Source: Bacteroidales bacterium (GTDB taxonomy: Bacteria > Bacteroidota > Bacteroidia > Bacteroidales > Marinilabiliaceae). From it: 64,000 nucleotides of DNA. Both the position numbers and the translations under genes were made by a program. The notes under the pieces were generated by a model. That model searched no databases. It was not told where the DNA came from and saw nothing but the letters and a program-made list of their open reading frames with translations. This document shows positions 39,918 to 48,553 of this stretch, in pieces (the first letter of the stretch is position 1; every line of letters starts with the position of its first letter). The DNA is taken from NCBI GenBank assembly GCA_003249255.1, contig QKJP01000009.1, positions 62,001-126,000 on the forward strand, read 5' to 3'.

Positions 39918-40472
39918 ATGGAGGTAATTACAACTCACATTCCTGGATTAGTGATCATTAAACCCAATGTATTTGGTGACAACAGAGGATTCTTTCTTGA
40001 ATCATATAATAAAAAAAGATATGAAGAAGCCGGAATAAAGGCCGATTTCATTCAAGATAACATCTCAAAATCCGGTTATGGCGTAATCAGAGGTTTGCAT
40101 TATCAACTTGCACCTTATGCTCAAGCAAAACTGGTACAAGTTATAGAAGGTAAAGTACTGGATGTAGCGGTGGATATCCGTAAAGGATCACCAACTTATG
40201 GACAGCATTATGCCATTGAGTTATCGGCAGAAAATAAAACTCAGTTTTTTGTACCTCGAGGATTCGCACATGGCTTTTCGGTATTAAGTGAAACAGCAAC
40301 CTTTATGTATAAGTGCGATAACATTTACACTCCTGAAGCCGAAAGAAGCTTACTTTACTGTGATGAAGCTTTAAATATCGATTGGCAAGTTCCTATGGAT
40401 AAAGCAAATGTTTCAGAAAAGGATTTAAAAGCAGCATTGCTTAAAGATGCAGAAATAAACTTTGAGTTTTAA
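39918..40472 (+). CDS. rfbC: dTDP-4-dehydrorhamnose 3,5-epimerase
   Basis: Third enzyme of dTDP-L-rhamnose synthesis, a cupin-fold epimerase. The 184-residue protein has the catalytic His in GVIRGLHYQ, the Arg/Asp pair around VDIRKGSPTYG, and the substrate-lid segment FVPRGFAHGFSVLSE. The C-terminal DIYTPEAERSLLYCDEAL-like stretch is also typical (here with NIYTPEAERS). It is followed one base later by rfbD, so translation of the two is probably coupled. Confidence 0.95.
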   Translation: MEVITTHIPGLVIIKPNVFGDNRGFFLESYNKKRYEEAGIKADFIQDNISKSGYGVIRGLHYQLAPYAQAKLVQVIEGKVLDVAVDIRKGSPTYGQHYAIELSAENKTQFFVPRGFAHGFSVLSETATFMYKCDNIYTPEAERSLLYCDEALNIDWQVPMDKANVSEKDLKAALLKDAEINFEF

Positions 40473-40473
40473 G

Positions 40474-41346
40474 ATGAAGAACATATTACTAATTGGTGCA
40501 GATGGCCAGCTGGGAAGTGAACTAATGAAAATTAAAGATTCACTTTCAGGTTACAATTGGGAAACTACAACCATCAAAAACTTAGATGTTTGTGACAAAG
40601 AAAAAGTAAAAGAGAAAATAAACTCGAAACCTTTTGATTACATCATAAACTGTACAGCTTATACAGCTGTTGACAAGGCTGAATCTGATATAGATACTGC
40701 AAGAGCTGTAAATGCCACAGCACTGGAATACATTGGAACGTATAGTAGCGTAAACAACATTAAAGTTATTCATGTATCAACTGACTATGTGTTTGATGGC
40801 ACAGCTCACATTCCGTATACAGAAGATACTGCTACAAAACCAAATGGCGCGTATGGCTTAACAAAACTTGAAGGTGAAAATGCTTTAATGAAGTCGAATT
40901 CTAATTCAATCATCCTAAGAACATCCTGGTTATATTCTGAATTTGGAAACAATTTTGTTAAAACCATGATTAAATTAGGCAAAGAGCGAGATGAACTTGG
41001 CGTTATCTATGATCAGATTGGCTCTCCAACGTATGCTGCAGATCTAGCACAAGCCATCATGAATATTATTAAAGTTTGTGAAAATGACAATTCCAAATTC
41101 ATTCCGGGAATTTATCATTACAGTAACGAAGGCGTGGCTAGTTGGTATGATTTCACACTTGCAATTCATGAAATATGCAACATCAGCTGTAATGTCAAAC
41201 CAATCGAAACCAAAGATTATCCTACTCCCGCACCTCGACCTAACTATAGCGTCCTTAACAAAGGAAAAGTCAAAAATACATTTGGTTTAGAAATTCCTCA
41301 TTGGAGAGAAAGTCTAAAAAAATGTATTGCTAGATTAAGTCAATAA
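40474..41346 (+). CDS. rfbD: dTDP-4-dehydrorhamnose reductase
   Basis: Final enzyme of dTDP-L-rhamnose synthesis, a NAD(P)H-dependent extended SDR. The 290-residue protein has the Gly motif GADGQLGSEL, STDYVFDG and the YxxxK motif in GAYGLTKLEGE. The typical RmlD segment ILRTSWLYSEFGNNFV is also present. A TTG codon at 40462 is in frame inside rfbC, but the ATG at 40474, one base after the rfbC stop, gives the normal MKNILLIGADGQ start. The phosphohexomutase gene follows after 19 bp. Confidence 0.95.
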   Translation: MKNILLIGADGQLGSELMKIKDSLSGYNWETTTIKNLDVCDKEKVKEKINSKPFDYIINCTAYTAVDKAESDIDTARAVNATALEYIGTYSSVNNIKVIHVSTDYVFDGTAHIPYTEDTATKPNGAYGLTKLEGENALMKSNSNSIILRTSWLYSEFGNNFVKTMIKLGKERDELGVIYDQIGSPTYAADLAQAIMNIIKVCENDNSKFIPGIYHYSNEGVASWYDFTLAIHEICNISCNVKPIETKDYPTPAPRPNYSVLNKGKVKNTFGLEIPHWRESLKKCIARLSQ

Positions 41347-41365
41347 AAACACAAAAAATAATAAA

Positions 41366-43114
41366 ATGCAAAACCTTGATTTATTGAACGATGTTCAATT
41401 AAAAGCACAAGCTTGGTTAGATGGTAATTATGATGCTGAGACAAAAGCGGCCATTAAAACAATGCTAGAAAAAGAGGACAAAACCGAATTAATCGATTCT
41501 TTTTACAAGGATTTAGAATTTGGTACAGGTGGTTTAAGAGGTATTATGGGACCGGGTTCAAACCGCATTAACATCTACACTGTTGGTGCTGCAACTCAAG
41601 GTCTGGCAAACTACTTAAAAAAAGAATTTGCTTCTTTGGATCAAATTAAAGTTGTTATTGGTTACGATTGTCGCAATAACAGTACTTTATATGGTCAGGT
41701 AGTAGCAGACATCTTCTCTGCAAACGGGATCAAAGCCTATTTATTTGAAGATTTACGTCCTACTCCGGAAATTTCTTATGCAATCCGTCAATTAGGTGCT
41801 CAAGGTGGAGTAATTATTACTGCTTCTCACAATCCTAAAGCATACAACGGTTACAAAGCATATTGGAATGATGGGGCTCAATTAACAGCTCCTCATGACA
41901 CTAATGTAATTGATGAAGTAAACAGCATTAAATCTGTTGACGACATCAAGTTCGAAGGCAATAAAGATCTGATTGAGATTTTAGGCCAAGCAATGGATGA
42001 TGAGTTCACAGACCAGGTTAAAGCGATGGTTTTAGATCAGGAATTAATTAACCGCAACAGTGATCTTAAAATCGTTTACTCTCCAATTCATGGTACCGGT
42101 GTTAAAATCATTCCGGAAGCATTAAAAAAATGCGGTTTTAAAAACATCATTAATGTTCCGGAACAAGATGTTGTAAGTGGAGATTTCCCTACTGTAATCT
42201 CACCAAATCCGGAAGAACCTGCTGCTCTTGAAATGGCTTTAAACAAGGCTCGTGAAACAAATGCAGACATCGTAATGGCATCTGACCCGGATAGCGACCG
42301 CTTAGGTTTAGCCGTTAAAAATGATAAAGGAGAATACATTCTTGTTAACGGTAACCAAACTGCTACTTTATTAACTTGGTACATCATTAAAAAGTGGAAA
42401 GAGTTTAATAAGTTAACAGGAAACGAATACATCGTTAAAACTATCGTAACCTCAGAGTTAATCAAAGAAATTGCTGTTAAAAACGGCATTGAATACTTTG
42501 ATGTCTACACAGGATTCAAATGGATTGCAAAAGTAATACGTGACTTAGAAGGTCAAAAGAAATACATCTGTGGTGGTGAAGAATCGTATGGTTTCTTACC
42601 GGGAGATTATGTGCGCGATAAAGATGCAGTTGCTGCGATTACAACTGCGGCTGAAATTGCTGCATGGGCTAAAGAACAAGGTAAATCTCTTTACGATGTG
42701 CTTCAGGACATTTATATGGAGTATGGTTTCTCTAAAGAAAAAATGATTTACATCGTACGTGAAGGTAAATCCGGTGCAGATGAAATCAAGCAAATCATGC
42801 AAGATATGCGTACTACTCCTCCAGCAACATTAGCCGGAGATAAAGTAAGCATGGTAAAAGATTATTCGACTTTAGAAGCGAATAACGTTGCTGAAGGTAA
42901 AATTGAAAAATTAGATTTCCCGGAAACATCCAATGTTCTGCAGTTCTTTACTGAAAATGGATACAAGGTTTCTGTTCGTCCTTCCGGTACTGAACCAAAA
43001 ATCAAATTCTATTTCGAAGTTAAAGTTCCTTTACCAAGTCAAGATGCGTTTGAAGCTACCAATAAAAAAGCTGATGAAATCATTGAGAATATCATCAAGG
43101 ATTTAGGAATCTAA
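41366..43114 (+). CDS. Phosphoglucomutase/phosphomannomutase
   Basis: Interconverts hexose-1- and hexose-6-phosphates and so feeds glucose-1-phosphate to rfbA and to UDP-glucose for ugd. The 582-residue length matches the PGM/PMM form of Firmicutes and Bacteroidota rather than the shorter AlgC type. The phosphoserine is Ser154 in ITASHNPKAYNGYK, the metal loop is DPDSDRLG, the sugar loop is GGEESYGF, and the phosphate-binding loop is RPSGTEPKIKFY. It is the last gene of the nucleotide-sugar cluster and is followed by a terminator. Confidence 0.95.
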   Translation: MQNLDLLNDVQLKAQAWLDGNYDAETKAAIKTMLEKEDKTELIDSFYKDLEFGTGGLRGIMGPGSNRINIYTVGAATQGLANYLKKEFASLDQIKVVIGYDCRNNSTLYGQVVADIFSANGIKAYLFEDLRPTPEISYAIRQLGAQGGVIITASHNPKAYNGYKAYWNDGAQLTAPHDTNVIDEVNSIKSVDDIKFEGNKDLIEILGQAMDDEFTDQVKAMVLDQELINRNSDLKIVYSPIHGTGVKIIPEALKKCGFKNIINVPEQDVVSGDFPTVISPNPEEPAALEMALNKARETNADIVMASDPDSDRLGLAVKNDKGEYILVNGNQTATLLTWYIIKKWKEFNKLTGNEYIVKTIVTSELIKEIAVKNGIEYFDVYTGFKWIAKVIRDLEGQKKYICGGEESYGFLPGDYVRDKDAVAAITTAAEIAAWAKEQGKSLYDVLQDIYMEYGFSKEKMIYIVREGKSGADEIKQIMQDMRTTPPATLAGDKVSMVKDYSTLEANNVAEGKIEKLDFPETSNVLQFFTENGYKVSVRPSGTEPKIKFYFEVKVPLPSQDAFEATNKKADEIIENIIKDLGI

Positions 43115-43136
43115 TTATAGATTATAAACATTAAAG

Positions 43137-43164
43137 AAAGCCTTGCAGTATCTGCGAGGCTTTT
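43137..43164 (+). terminator. Intrinsic terminator after the phosphohexomutase gene
   Basis: The stem AAAGCCT-GCAG/CTGC-AGGCTTT has one internal mismatch and a 3-nt loop, and ends in TTTT. It closes the nucleotide-sugar operon. Confidence 0.8.
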
Positions 43165-43203
43165 CTAATATTACAACAATAAGTTCGGACGTGCGATCTC
43201 TTT

Positions 43204-44628
43204 CTAATCTCCAAAAAACTCATCTTTAAAGTTCACCAGATACACTCGCTCGGTAGCACGGGTAATGGCAGTATAAAGCCAGCGATAATAACTTTCACCC
43301 AAGTGTTCATCAGGAATATATCCCTGATCAATAAATACAGCTTTCCACTGCCCTCCCTGCGCTTTATGACAAGTCATGGCATAAGCATATTTTACCTGTA
43401 ACGCATTGTAATAAGGGTTCTCTTTTACCTTTTCATATTTTTTTCGTTTAGAAGGCACATCTTCATAATCTTCCATTACATTCATAAAAAAAGTCTCTTG
43501 CTCTTCTTTTGAAAAACCTGCGGTATCAACATGTAAAGCATCCAGAATAATCTTAGTATCTAATTCCAGGTTATTGTAATCAGGAAATCGGAGGGTAACA
43601 TTTGCAAAACGCCTGTCATATAATTCTTCATAACCTGAAATACGAACAACTTCAACTACATCACCATTGGCAATAAAATCAGCCTCTTTACTATTCTTTA
43701 ACCAATGGTAATTGTTCTTTACAATTAATAAATAATCTCCCGAGGTTAATTCTTCTTCTCTATAAAGAATGCTATTTCGTATTCCGCGACTGTATAAATT
43801 AGACCGCTTATTAGACCTGCAAACAACAATTGTTTCTTCCAATCCAAAATTATGCTGACACCAGGATAATTCATCAATCAGTTCTTCTCCAGTGATTCTT
43901 CTAAAATCTTGAAAACCTTTTACGGATAACTGGGGAGGTAAAGCATCTATAAAATCTTCACTTAACAAACTACGTAATTCAGTGGCATTGTATAAAATAC
44001 CACTATCCTCCTGTTGCCGAACAACATCTGTCAAATAAAACTCATGTACATTTAAACTAAGGCTTTCTAAATATAATTTATCCAATGCCGGACTTTCAGT
44101 TGTACCTATAGGAGGTAACTGTGCTGTATCTCCGATTAAAATGAGTTTACAATCCTCTTGGCTAAACACAAAATTGAGCAAATCTTCTAACAAACAACCG
44201 GTGCCAAATTGAGTATACTCAAGACTCGTATTCGAGATCATAGAAGCCTCATCAACTATAAACACAGCCCTCTTGGATTTGTTATAACTCAAATTAAAAG
44301 ATCCAAAATCATCAACTGAAGATTGCCTTCTATAAATACTTTTATGAATGGTATGCGCAACCTCACCGGTATAACTACTTAATACTTTTGCAGCCCGACC
44401 GGTTGGCGCCATTAATAATTTGGGAATTTCCATCGCATTTAGCACCTGAACAAAAGCTTTCATCAAGGAAGTTTTCCCAGTTCCAGCATAACCCTTTATT
44501 AAACAAACACTTCGACTTTCCTCATTTAAAATAAACTCCCCTAAACCGGCAATTAATTTGGACTGACTTTGGGTTGGTTCAAAACTAAAATGTTCACGAA
44601 TTAAACTTGACAGATGATTATTCAGCAT
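43204..44628 (-). CDS. RecD-like SF1 DNA helicase
   Basis: ATP-dependent DNA helicase of superfamily 1B, similar to RecD2 and the Pif1/TraA group, 474 residues. Walker A is GYAGTGKTS (46-54), Walker B is AVFIVDEASMI, motif III is LILIGDTAQLPPIG, and the C-terminal UvrD_C_2 domain has YAMTCHKAQGGQWKAVFID and YTAITRATERVYLV. It lacks the long N-terminal extension of RecD2, and no recB or recC is adjacent, so it is the short stand-alone form common in Bacteroidota. It faces the phosphohexomutase gene across a terminator and is divergent from the pilin-like gene. Confidence 0.9.
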   Translation of the reverse strand: MLNNHLSSLIREHFSFEPTQSQSKLIAGLGEFILNEESRSVCLIKGYAGTGKTSLMKAFVQVLNAMEIPKLLMAPTGRAAKVLSSYTGEVAHTIHKSIYRRQSSVDDFGSFNLSYNKSKRAVFIVDEASMISNTSLEYTQFGTGCLLEDLLNFVFSQEDCKLILIGDTAQLPPIGTTESPALDKLYLESLSLNVHEFYLTDVVRQQEDSGILYNATELRSLLSEDFIDALPPQLSVKGFQDFRRITGEELIDELSWCQHNFGLEETIVVCRSNKRSNLYSRGIRNSILYREEELTSGDYLLIVKNNYHWLKNSKEADFIANGDVVEVVRISGYEELYDRRFANVTLRFPDYNNLELDTKIILDALHVDTAGFSKEEQETFFMNVMEDYEDVPSKRKKYEKVKENPYYNALQVKYAYAMTCHKAQGGQWKAVFIDQGYIPDEHLGESYYRWLYTAITRATERVYLVNFKDEFFGD

Positions 44629-44676
44629 TTTTTCAGTAATTATGGGCTCTTTAAAAGCTAAATTTGATTTTTTTTC

Positions 44677-44684
44677 TAAATTTG
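44677..44684 (+). promoter_or_regulatory. Minus-7 element of the pilin-like/DUF3822/rsmD cluster
   Basis: TAAATTTG matches TAnnTTTG 31 bp before the ATG at 44716. A second copy of the same octamer lies at 44659-44666; the downstream one has the better spacing. Confidence 0.5.
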
Positions 44685-44715
44685 TAACTCAAACTAAAAC
44701 AAAATTCCGATAATA

Positions 44716-45345
44716 ATGAAAGCAGTTATTCAAATTATCCTGGTTATAGCCATAATTACTCTAGGTTATTTATGCTTTGAAAGCATTCAAAAACCTATTC
44801 GTTTTCAAGATGCACACAAATTAAGACAAGATGCGGTAGTTGAAAATTTAATTCAAATCAGGGATGCACAGGTTGCCTACAAGTCTGTTTTTAACAAATA
44901 CACTGGTAGTTTTGATACACTTGTTTCATTCATCAAAACTGATTCTCTTCCACTTGTAAAAATGGAAGGTAGTTTAACAGATAGCATGATTGAAGCAGGC
45001 ATCACAGAAATTAAAGCCTTAGCTTTAGGTATCATTAGACGTGATACGATCCGAGTAAGTGTTAAAGATTCTTTATTTAGCAACGTTAATGAAGATTCTA
45101 TTCCATTTATTCCATTCTTAACAGGTGGTGAACGTTTTGAAATGGCATCATCTGTGGTAACAACAGGTTCTGGTGTGAAAGTTCAAGTATTTGAAGCAAA
45201 AGTACCAAACATCGTTTATCTTAAAGGACTTGAGCCACAAGAGATCTTTAACTTAAACGACAAACAGGAAAAACTGGAAAGATACCCTGGATTAAAAGTA
45301 GGTTCTCTTGAAGAAACTAATAACAATGCAGGTAACTGGGAGTAA
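44716..45345 (+). CDS. Membrane-anchored, pilin-like protein of unknown function
   Basis: A 209-residue protein with one N-terminal membrane helix (about 4-22). A helix rich in Gln/Asp/Ala follows (LRQDAVVENLIQIRDAQVAY), then KYTGSFDTLVSFI. This start resembles the spine and first turn of type IV pilin-like or pseudopilin proteins, though the prepilin cleavage motif (Gly before a Phe/Met and a Glu at +5) is missing. The rest is predicted to be outside the cytoplasm. It lies just before the DUF3822 and rsmD genes on the same strand, an order I believe is common in Bacteroidota. Function unknown. Confidence 0.7.
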   Translation: MKAVIQIILVIAIITLGYLCFESIQKPIRFQDAHKLRQDAVVENLIQIRDAQVAYKSVFNKYTGSFDTLVSFIKTDSLPLVKMEGSLTDSMIEAGITEIKALALGIIRRDTIRVSVKDSLFSNVNEDSIPFIPFLTGGERFEMASSVVTTGSGVKVQVFEAKVPNIVYLKGLEPQEIFNLNDKQEKLERYPGLKVGSLEETNNNAGNWE

Positions 45346-45354
45346 TTGTTTAAT

Positions 45355-46203
45355 ATGACAAACACTTTGGTTAAAGACCAAGCATTTGACATAAGTATTA
45401 CAACATCATATTTTTTGTCCATCCGAATTTCACCGGATGGACTTTCTTTTTGTATACTAGATCCTGTTGTAAATACCTATATCTTTTTTGATCATTACTC
45501 TCATGAATCAAAAGATGTTAATTGGTCACAAACATTACATATTTTAGAGAGTAACCAATATCTTCAGCTGCCATACAAAAAAGTATTTTGCTTGATTGAA
45601 TCAACAGATTCAACTTTAATTCCCACCTCTCTTTTCGACAAGGAAAAGTACGAGAGTATTTATGATTTAGTACACCAAACATCTGTTTTACCGAGTAAGT
45701 TATTATACCATAAAATAAGAATGGCTGATGCATACAATTTATTCAAAGTACCTTATAAATTGTATGCAAACCTTAAAGCCAAATACACCTCTATTTCCTT
45801 TTTTCATCAGCATTCCCCTTTTATTGAAAGCTGTTTGATATCAGGTCAAAACTTAAATAAAAAATCAATTATTCACATTAGTTTAAATGAGAATTTCTTT
45901 GACATTGTGGTTGTAAAATCCAGATATCTGGCATTATGTAATTCATTTAAGATTAAAAGCGAAAAAGACTTTATCTATTTCTTACTTTATACGTTTGAAC
46001 AGCTCAAATTGTGCTCACAAGAAACAATTGTTACCCTATATGGAATAACTGACCGGCAAAACACCTACTATCTTGCACTGAAAAAGTACTTAAGACAAAC
46101 TCAATTATCTAAATTGGAAAATGGTTTTAAATACAGCCAGGAATTTAAAAAAATAAAAATTGAAAAATACCATCACTTATTTAATCTTCCAATATGCGTA
46201 TAA
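45355..46203 (+). CDS. DUF3822 family protein
   Basis: Conserved Bacteroidota protein of 282 residues with no signal or membrane segment. Family members have an actin-like ATPase type fold by prediction. Visible are two related halves, each with a beta-strand start (LSIRISPDGLSFCIL and IIHISLNENFFDIVVV), as expected of that fold. The frame is open from a TTG at 45346; I chose the ATG at 45355 (MTNTLVKDQ). The 3' end overlaps rsmD by 10 bp, so the two are translationally coupled. Cellular role is unknown; linkage to rsmD is the only clue. Confidence 0.82.
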   Translation: MTNTLVKDQAFDISITTSYFLSIRISPDGLSFCILDPVVNTYIFFDHYSHESKDVNWSQTLHILESNQYLQLPYKKVFCLIESTDSTLIPTSLFDKEKYESIYDLVHQTSVLPSKLLYHKIRMADAYNLFKVPYKLYANLKAKYTSISFFHQHSPFIESCLISGQNLNKKSIIHISLNENFFDIVVVKSRYLALCNSFKIKSEKDFIYFLLYTFEQLKLCSQETIVTLYGITDRQNTYYLALKKYLRQTQLSKLENGFKYSQEFKKIKIEKYHHLFNLPICV

Positions 46204-46733
46204 TAAGCGGTTCACTAAAAGGTAGAAGATTCTCACCTCCTAAAAACTTTATTGCAAGGCCAACAACAGATATTGCTAAAGAAAGTCTTTTTAATGTTTT
46301 AAGTAATCGAATTAACTTTGAAGCAATTAGTGCTTTAGACATGTTTGGAGGAACCGGTAGCATTTCTTTTGAATTAGCATCCAGGGGGTGTACTGACATT
46401 ACTTGCATAGAAATGAACCCTAAACACTTTGGCTTTATAAAAAGTACGGCTATTGAATTTAAGGTTAATGACCACATGAAACTGCTGCGTGCAGACTCGC
46501 TGAGGTATATTAAAAAATGCGATCGACAATTTGATTTTGTCTTTGCAGATCCGCCTTTTTCTTTATCAAATCTTGAAGAAATACCTGAGTTATTTTTCAA
46601 TCAAGATTTATTAACAAAAAATGGCTTTTTTGTATTAGAACATTCGGATAAAATCTCGTTTGAAAAGCACCCTAACTTTGTTGAAGTTAGAAAATATGGC
46701 AAAGTCAATTTCTCATTCTTTGAGAAAACTTAA
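46194..46733 (+). CDS. rsmD: 16S rRNA (guanine-966 N2) methyltransferase
   Basis: Methylates G966 of 16S rRNA on the assembled 30S subunit using S-adenosylmethionine. The 179-residue protein starts with MRIISGSLKGRRF and RPTTDIAKESLFNVL, both typical of RsmD. The SAM loop is LDMFGGTGSISFELASRG, and the catalytic motif is FADPPF, the usual (D/N)PPF. It overlaps the DUF3822 gene by 10 bp and ends 3 bp from the stop of the facing T9SS protein gene. Confidence 0.95.
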   Translation: MRIISGSLKGRRFSPPKNFIARPTTDIAKESLFNVLSNRINFEAISALDMFGGTGSISFELASRGCTDITCIEMNPKHFGFIKSTAIEFKVNDHMKLLRADSLRYIKKCDRQFDFVFADPPFSLSNLEEIPELFFNQDLLTKNGFFVLEHSDKISFEKHPNFVEVRKYGKVNFSFFEKT

Positions 46734-46736
46734 GCC

Positions 46737-48449
46737 TTACAACTTAAAAAACTTACGTTCTACAAATTCATTTTCAAAACGCAACTTGATAATATACAAT
46801 CCGGAACGTAAGTTTCTAACATCTATTTCTAGCTTATCCTGCAAAGAGACAGATTCTACCTTGCTTCCATTCAAGGTAAATATCTCAGCCTTTATTTCGC
46901 TAGCCTGAACACCCAGAATTTTTAAATAATCGGACACCGGATTAGGATATAGAACTAAATCTACCTTTTCATAACCGTTTACTGAATCTGGAACAATCCC
47001 CTTAAAATAATATTTATTAATCCGAACTTCTCCCCAACCATCTCCTGACTTTTCAAATCTAGAAACTTTGGTTTGCAAAGTATCTTCAAGAGAATAATGA
47101 TACAACTCTCTTACACCGTCATTCTGACCTTGAATCTGATCATAATACTCATGAATAAATTCAGCTTTTGCAACATTTTTTCCTACTGTGCTATTACGTT
47201 GATAAATCCGATCCATTACTTGCCAATTTACCAAAGACGAATTCCAAACAGAATATACAGAATTGGACATCATTTCCTCTTCGGTATTTTCAAACTTCAC
47301 ATCAGGCATCCAGCTATTCGATTCTTTATGCCAATTATATAAGGAAACATTTTGGATTTCATTTGATTGCCCATCATACACTTGCAAAACATAGGAATCT
47401 TTGTCCCATTGGCGGTCATACAAGTTCCACTTTTCAATTAGAGTACTATCCTTTATTTCACTAATTACCGAATATTGAATCCTCATGAGATTAACCCAGG
47501 ATTCATAATTTGAATTCCATATAAGGTGCGTAAACTTAGAACCATTACCATTTTCTACATACTGGTACATTTCTTTATTTTGCCAAGCATCACCATCAAA
47601 TTGCTCCAGGGATACTGATAATAAATTTTTAGTATCTCCCTCATACTGAAATGAGTATTGTAGATCATCATGCCAAATTTGATCACTCCATTTTTTAATT
47701 GAGCGAGTACTTAAGCGACCTAGTTCATCGATAGTATTGACATACTTCTCTTTACCTTTTAATGTATTTAGTTCAGGATCAAACACCAAGGATTCAAACG
47801 CAGTAACAACTCCATCATCATTTACAATTTTGGTATATTCTAAGGAATCAACCCAGGAAGAAGACTGATAATCATAAGATTGTATTTGTTGAAAAGAAAC
47901 TTCTCCATGACTATACTGGCAGAAAGTTTTATCGACATTCCTCCAACTTTGAAGTTGATCATCCCACTCTCTATCAATCAAAGATTCAAGAAAACCATCG
48001 GAATAATAGGTTGCCACCCAACCATTTTGTTTTTTCCAAGCCTGAGTAGTTTGATCCCATTGAGACATGTAGTTTTCAACTAATTCAAAATTCGCATTAA
48101 AGACGTAAGTCTTTTTGGCTTCTCCAACCCAAACGGCGCCATCATAAGAAAATAACTCGTAAGATTTAACAACATCATTTTCAAAAATAATGCGTGTTTT
48201 AGAATCATAAATCCAATTTGAACTAAGCTCATCCCAGTTATAAAACAAAGCCTGAGTTTGAAATCCTTTTTCATTATATTCATACACTTGTTTTTGTTTA
48301 GGAATATACTCATGTTCAATACTACCAGGGGCGTAAACAATAACACTATCTAATAGTTTTCCAGATTTCAAAAACACATCCATTTGTGCATTTAATGTTG
48401 AAAAACACAGTACCAAACAACAAATTCCAAACAGCTTTTTAATCATCAC
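46737..48449 (-). CDS. T9SS cargo protein with tandem Trp-rich repeats
   Basis: Secreted protein of 570 residues: signal peptide (MMIKKLFGICCLVLCFSTLNAQ), a long repeat domain, and a type A T9SS sorting tail from about 500 (YPNPVSDYLKI, then GLYIIKL and the basic FVERKFFKL end). The repeat domain has about 11 units of 35-45 residues, each with a core like YNWDELSSNWIYD, SQWDQTTQAWKKQ, REWDDQLQSWRN or SVWNSSLVNWQVM, joined by beta strands. It would be exported by SecYEG, then moved across the outer membrane by T9SS and the tail removed or anchored. The repeats suggest a beta-rich adhesin or binding surface. The biological target is unknown. Start may be either of two adjacent Met codons. Confidence 0.87.
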   Translation of the reverse strand: MMIKKLFGICCLVLCFSTLNAQMDVFLKSGKLLDSVIVYAPGSIEHEYIPKQKQVYEYNEKGFQTQALFYNWDELSSNWIYDSKTRIIFENDVVKSYELFSYDGAVWVGEAKKTYVFNANFELVENYMSQWDQTTQAWKKQNGWVATYYSDGFLESLIDREWDDQLQSWRNVDKTFCQYSHGEVSFQQIQSYDYQSSSWVDSLEYTKIVNDDGVVTAFESLVFDPELNTLKGKEKYVNTIDELGRLSTRSIKKWSDQIWHDDLQYSFQYEGDTKNLLSVSLEQFDGDAWQNKEMYQYVENGNGSKFTHLIWNSNYESWVNLMRIQYSVISEIKDSTLIEKWNLYDRQWDKDSYVLQVYDGQSNEIQNVSLYNWHKESNSWMPDVKFENTEEEMMSNSVYSVWNSSLVNWQVMDRIYQRNSTVGKNVAKAEFIHEYYDQIQGQNDGVRELYHYSLEDTLQTKVSRFEKSGDGWGEVRINKYYFKGIVPDSVNGYEKVDLVLYPNPVSDYLKILGVQASEIKAEIFTLNGSKVESVSLQDKLEIDVRNLRSGLYIIKLRFENEFVERKFFKL

Positions 48450-48553
48450 CTAAAAGATAAAACATTGATTACTTTTCTAATACACACTTAAAATCTTAAA
48501 AGTCCAAAATCACTTTTTCACCAAAAAGATCTCAACTGTTCTAACGAAAAAAA

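Noticed and set aside
42088-42489. Open frame of 133 codons on the minus strand inside the phosphohexomutase gene
   Set aside because: It is a shadow of a strongly conserved gene on the other strand and has no family features of its own.
44659-44666. Second TAAATTTG element before the pilin-like gene
   Set aside because: The copy at 44677 has better spacing to the start; two copies of an AT-rich octamer within 20 bp are expected by chance.
46181-46600. Open frame of 139 codons on the minus strand across rsmD
   Set aside because: It is antisense to a well-identified gene, has no signal peptide or domain, and mirrors the codon pattern of rsmD.
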